Positions 61,897 to 64,000 of a DNA stretch of 64,000 nt are shown piece by piece. The position numbers and the translations under genes were made by a program. Position 1 is the stretch's first letter, and each line of letters opens with the position of its first letter. The notes beneath the pieces were generated by a model that searched no databases, had not been told where the DNA came from, and saw nothing but the letters and a program-made list of their open reading frames with translations. Source of the DNA: Methylobacter marinus A45 (lineage in GTDB: Bacteria; Pseudomonadota; Gammaproteobacteria; Methylococcales; Methylomonadaceae); assembly GCF_000383855.1 (NCBI RefSeq), contig NZ_KB912877.1:3119579-3183578 (forward strand). Direction: 5' to 3'.

Positions 61897-63156
61897 TTAA
61901 AACATCCCCGAAAAAGGCTGCACCGTCACCCATTCGCCGGCTTTGATGTCGGTGCTGTCATGGGCCAGAATGATGAACGCGTTCGCCAGGCTCATCGAGC
62001 TTAAAATCCCCGAACCCTGCTTGCCTGTCGTTTTTACGCGCCATTCCCCGTGATCACTCTGTTCGATGATGCCGCGATAGATTTCCGTGCGGCCGGGTTT
62101 CTTGCGCAGGTTTTCGCAGGCTTTGGCCAGGAAGGTCGGGGCGATCGGTTTGTCGGTGATGCCCAGCATTTTTTCCAGGGCGGGCAGGACAAACTGATAA
62201 AACGTCACCATGACCGCCACGGGATTGCCGGGCAGGCCGAAGAACGCGGCCTTGCCGATCCGGCCGAAAGCCAGGGGCCGCCCGGGCTTGATGGCGACTT
62301 TCCAAAAGTCGACCTGGCCGGAACCCTGCAGCGCCGTTTTCGTGTAATCGGCTTCGCCGACCGACACGCCGCCGGAGGAAATGATCACGTCGGCATAGGT
62401 GCCGGCTTCCTGGAAACGCTTCAGCAGCGTCTCGGGGTCATCTTCCAGTATCCCTAAATTGATGACTTCGATATCGGGGCGGTCCAGCGCCGCCAGCAGG
62501 CTGTAACGGTTGCTGTCGTAAATGCCGCCGGTGCCCAGCGTCTGGCCGATGCCGAACACTTCGTTGCCGGTCGAGGCGATGGCGACCTTAAGCTTCCGGC
62601 GTACATCGATTTCGGCGATGCCGAGCGAGGCGCACAGGCCGATATCGGGCGGCGTCAGGTATTTGCCCGGCTGCAGAATGCTCTGCCCCTGGCGGATGTC
62701 TTCGCCGGCTAGGCGGACGTTCTGGCCGGCCTTGTGCCGGTTGTCCAGTTCGATGCAATTATCGGACAGCTGGACCTGCTCCTGCATGATCACAGTGTCC
62801 AGCCCTGCCGGCATGGGCGCGCCGGTCATGATGCGGACGCATTGGCCGCGTGCCGTGTCGCCGGCATACGGCCTGCCGGCAAAGGCCTGGCCAATGATTT
62901 CCAGCCGGCGCGTGCCCTGGCCGGGCAGGTCTTCGGCATGCAGGGCGTAACCGTCGACGGCGGAATTGGTATGCGCCGGTACATTGACGGCCGAGATGAC
63001 CGATTGGTAAAGCGTGCGGCCTCTGGCATGCTCGATATTGAGGCGCTCATAACCGCTGGCTACGGGCACGGCGGCCAATATCCGGGCCAGGGCGTTCTTG
63101 ACGGGAATCAGGCCGGGTTCATGGATATCGTTGCAGCTGGGTTGGGTCGTAATCAT
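61897..63156 (-). CDS. moeA: Molybdopterin molybdotransferase
   Basis: 419 residues from ATG 63156, which overlaps the soxA stop (ATGA). Family blocks: VNVPAHTNSAVDGYALHAED, VRIMTGAPMPAGLDTVIMQE, ASTGNEVFGIGQTLGTGGIY, DSNRY, VIISSGGVSVGEADYTKTAL, VAIKPGRPLAFGRIGKAAFF, GLPGNPVAVMVTF. It inserts molybdate into adenylylated molybdopterin. Molybdenum cofactor enzymes such as sulphite dehydrogenases fit the soxA partner; it does not make FeMo-cofactor. Confidence 0.93.
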   Translation of the reverse strand: MITTQPSCNDIHEPGLIPVKNALARILAAVPVASGYERLNIEHARGRTLYQSVISAVNVPAHTNSAVDGYALHAEDLPGQGTRRLEIIGQAFAGRPYAGDTARGQCVRIMTGAPMPAGLDTVIMQEQVQLSDNCIELDNRHKAGQNVRLAGEDIRQGQSILQPGKYLTPPDIGLCASLGIAEIDVRRKLKVAIASTGNEVFGIGQTLGTGGIYDSNRYSLLAALDRPDIEVINLGILEDDPETLLKRFQEAGTYADVIISSGGVSVGEADYTKTALQGSGQVDFWKVAIKPGRPLAFGRIGKAAFFGLPGNPVAVMVTFYQFVLPALEKMLGITDKPIAPTFLAKACENLRKKPGRTEIYRGIIEQSDHGEWRVKTTGKQGSGILSSMSLANAFIILAHDSTDIKAGEWVTVQPFSGMF

Positions 63157-64000
63157 TTTCGCGTGCCGGGTCCGTTGGTGGGAATGCCGTTGCTCATAAA
63201 GCTTAAAAAATACTCCAGGTTCCGGAATTCCGGGCTCTGGGCAGGGATAGGCCGGGCTTTGATCTGTGCCAGGCATTCCCGGAAGCGCCGGTGCAGGGTG
63301 CCCATTTCGCCCCATTTTAACCGATAAGTCGGCCAGTGGCTGGTGTGGCCGAGGGACGGGCTCAGGATTTCCGAACGCAGCTGACGGCCTGCATTTTGCA
63401 CATGACAGGTGGCGCAGGCGAAATTCAGCTGGCCTCGGCGCTGGTAGTAAAAATCCTTGCCCTTCTGATAGGCGGCCAGGGCGCGCGGGTCGTCGGCCGG
63501 TATCGTGATCGTGATCGGCTTGCCGCGCGAGGTAAACGCCAGATAGGCCAGCAGGCTGGCCATATCGCCTTTTTCATAGGGCAGGGGAGCTTCCCGGTTG
63601 TCGACGCGGCAGTCATTGACGGCGCGGGCCAGGGTGATGACTTCGCCCTTGGCGCGGTCCCAGCGCGGGTATTCGTGCGCGATGGCGATGCCTTTATCGG
63701 GCAGGCAATCGGCATAACGGCGGCCGTTTTTAAATGGCGTGTTGAATAAGGCTTCGCCTTGCTCTATGGCCGCCTCATAAGGCGGGAATTCCTCGATCGC
63801 TTGCCAGGACTGGCGCGCGATCGGATCGATCGCATACACGCCCTCGGCGTAATCGGGCAGTGTCAGTTCGGGGAACAGTTGCCGGTAATGCTGCCGGAAA
63901 TCTTGCTGGTCCTGCAGCGGATCGGCATGTGCGGGCGCCGCCGGCAGCAACCAGAGCAGGCCGCCGAGCAGCAGGGCGCTACTTGATAATATGCTGTTCA
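63153..64000 (-). CDS. soxA: SoxA-type c-type cytochrome (start codon just past the right edge)
   Basis: The frame is open to the edge. Its first complete codons (AAC AGC ATA) follow a TG at 63999-64000, so the ATG most likely begins at 64001 and all but one base of the gene is present: about 282 residues. Residues 1-27 form a signal peptide (LLLGGLLWLLPAAPAHA). One haem motif is seen, FACATCHVQNAG. Cysteines in YADCLPDKG and VNDCRVDN may form the disulphide that replaces the lost N-terminal haem. RFRECLAQI carries the Cys expected as the active-site ligand. SoxAX joins thiosulphate to the SoxYZ carrier in the periplasm. soxX is not visible here. Confidence 0.85.
   Translation of the reverse strand, partial: NSILSSSALLLGGLLWLLPAAPAHADPLQDQQDFRQHYRQLFPELTLPDYAEGVYAIDPIARQSWQAIEEFPPYEAAIEQGEALFNTPFKNGRRYADCLPDKGIAIAHEYPRWDRAKGEVITLARAVNDCRVDNREAPLPYEKGDMASLLAYLAFTSRGKPITITIPADDPRALAAYQKGKDFYYQRRGQLNFACATCHVQNAGRQLRSEILSPSLGHTSHWPTYRLKWGEMGTLHRRFRECLAQIKARPIPAQSPEFRNLEYFLSFMSNGIPTNGPGTRK

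Overview
This window looks like chromosomal DNA of a nitrogen-fixing gammaproteobacterium. The nif block has the Azotobacter-like order nifH-D-K-T-(ferredoxin)-nifY-(small ORF)-lrv. Around it lie SoxA, MoeA, cytochrome b561, a MauG/CcpA-type peroxidase, DmeF, a kynurenine-pathway pair, an ECF42-type sigma factor operon and many palindromic intergenic repeats. A Methylococcales-type methanotroph would fit, but no methane oxidation gene is in view, so the lineage is inference.

Layout. 0.8-6.3 kb: an accessory stretch with a tandemly duplicated two-gene module (soluble/membrane protein pair resembling effector-immunity pairs), a secreted metallophosphoesterase, and a second candidate effector-immunity pair whose first protein has an HExxH motif; REP-like palindromes lie between them. 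6.4-14.1 kb: an exported beta-propeller protein, a repeat protein with four TxVxxYLA motifs, a cupin, a helical-repeat protein, a DUF4184-like membrane protein, and two divergent exported proteins that both show a His-Gly...Cys layout resembling clan CD peptidases. 14.1-17.8 kb: a PspA/IM30-like coiled-coil protein and a polytopic membrane protein behind an excellent sigma-54 promoter, facing a divergent sigma-54 activator. 17.9-25.4 kb: a secreted repeat protein, a PhyH-type dioxygenase, a LuxR/cytochrome b561 pair, and a graveyard of mobile-element remnants (Rep_3 plasmid initiator, VIT transporter, AAA ATPase) together with an intact VapBC-type toxin-antitoxin, a ParC-like gene and cobinamide amidohydrolase CbiZ. 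25.8-33.3 kb: a DUF1264 lipoprotein, an HD-GYP protein, a LuxR-type regulator and small exported proteins.

33.3-42.6 kb is the nif region. The minus-strand operon nifHDKT-fdx-nifY-orf-lrv-orf-nif11 starts from a -24/-12 promoter with a NifA-type upstream site. A SIR2-like gene is transcribed the other way from its own -24/-12 promoter and NifA-type site, so nitrogenase and this protein should be induced together. 42.9-49.6 kb: DmeF metal efflux, tryptophan 2,3-dioxygenase overlapping a kynureninase-like gene, and an ECF42-type sigma operon with two DGPF/YCII proteins and a VOC protein. 49.9-55.1 kb: a multi-PAS SpoIIE-type phosphatase, a flavin reductase-like protein, and ornithine cyclodeaminase overlapping arginase tail to tail (arginine to ornithine to proline). 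55.9-64 kb: a di-haem peroxidase, Ppx/GppA phosphatase with a membrane-anchored partner, an ABC-2 exporter, MoeA and SoxA, whose start codon lies one base past the window.

The gaps are filled by at least five repeat families. One is a 170-bp palindromic MITE-like element present in two almost identical copies in opposite orientation. No rRNA, tRNA or CRISPR array was recognised.
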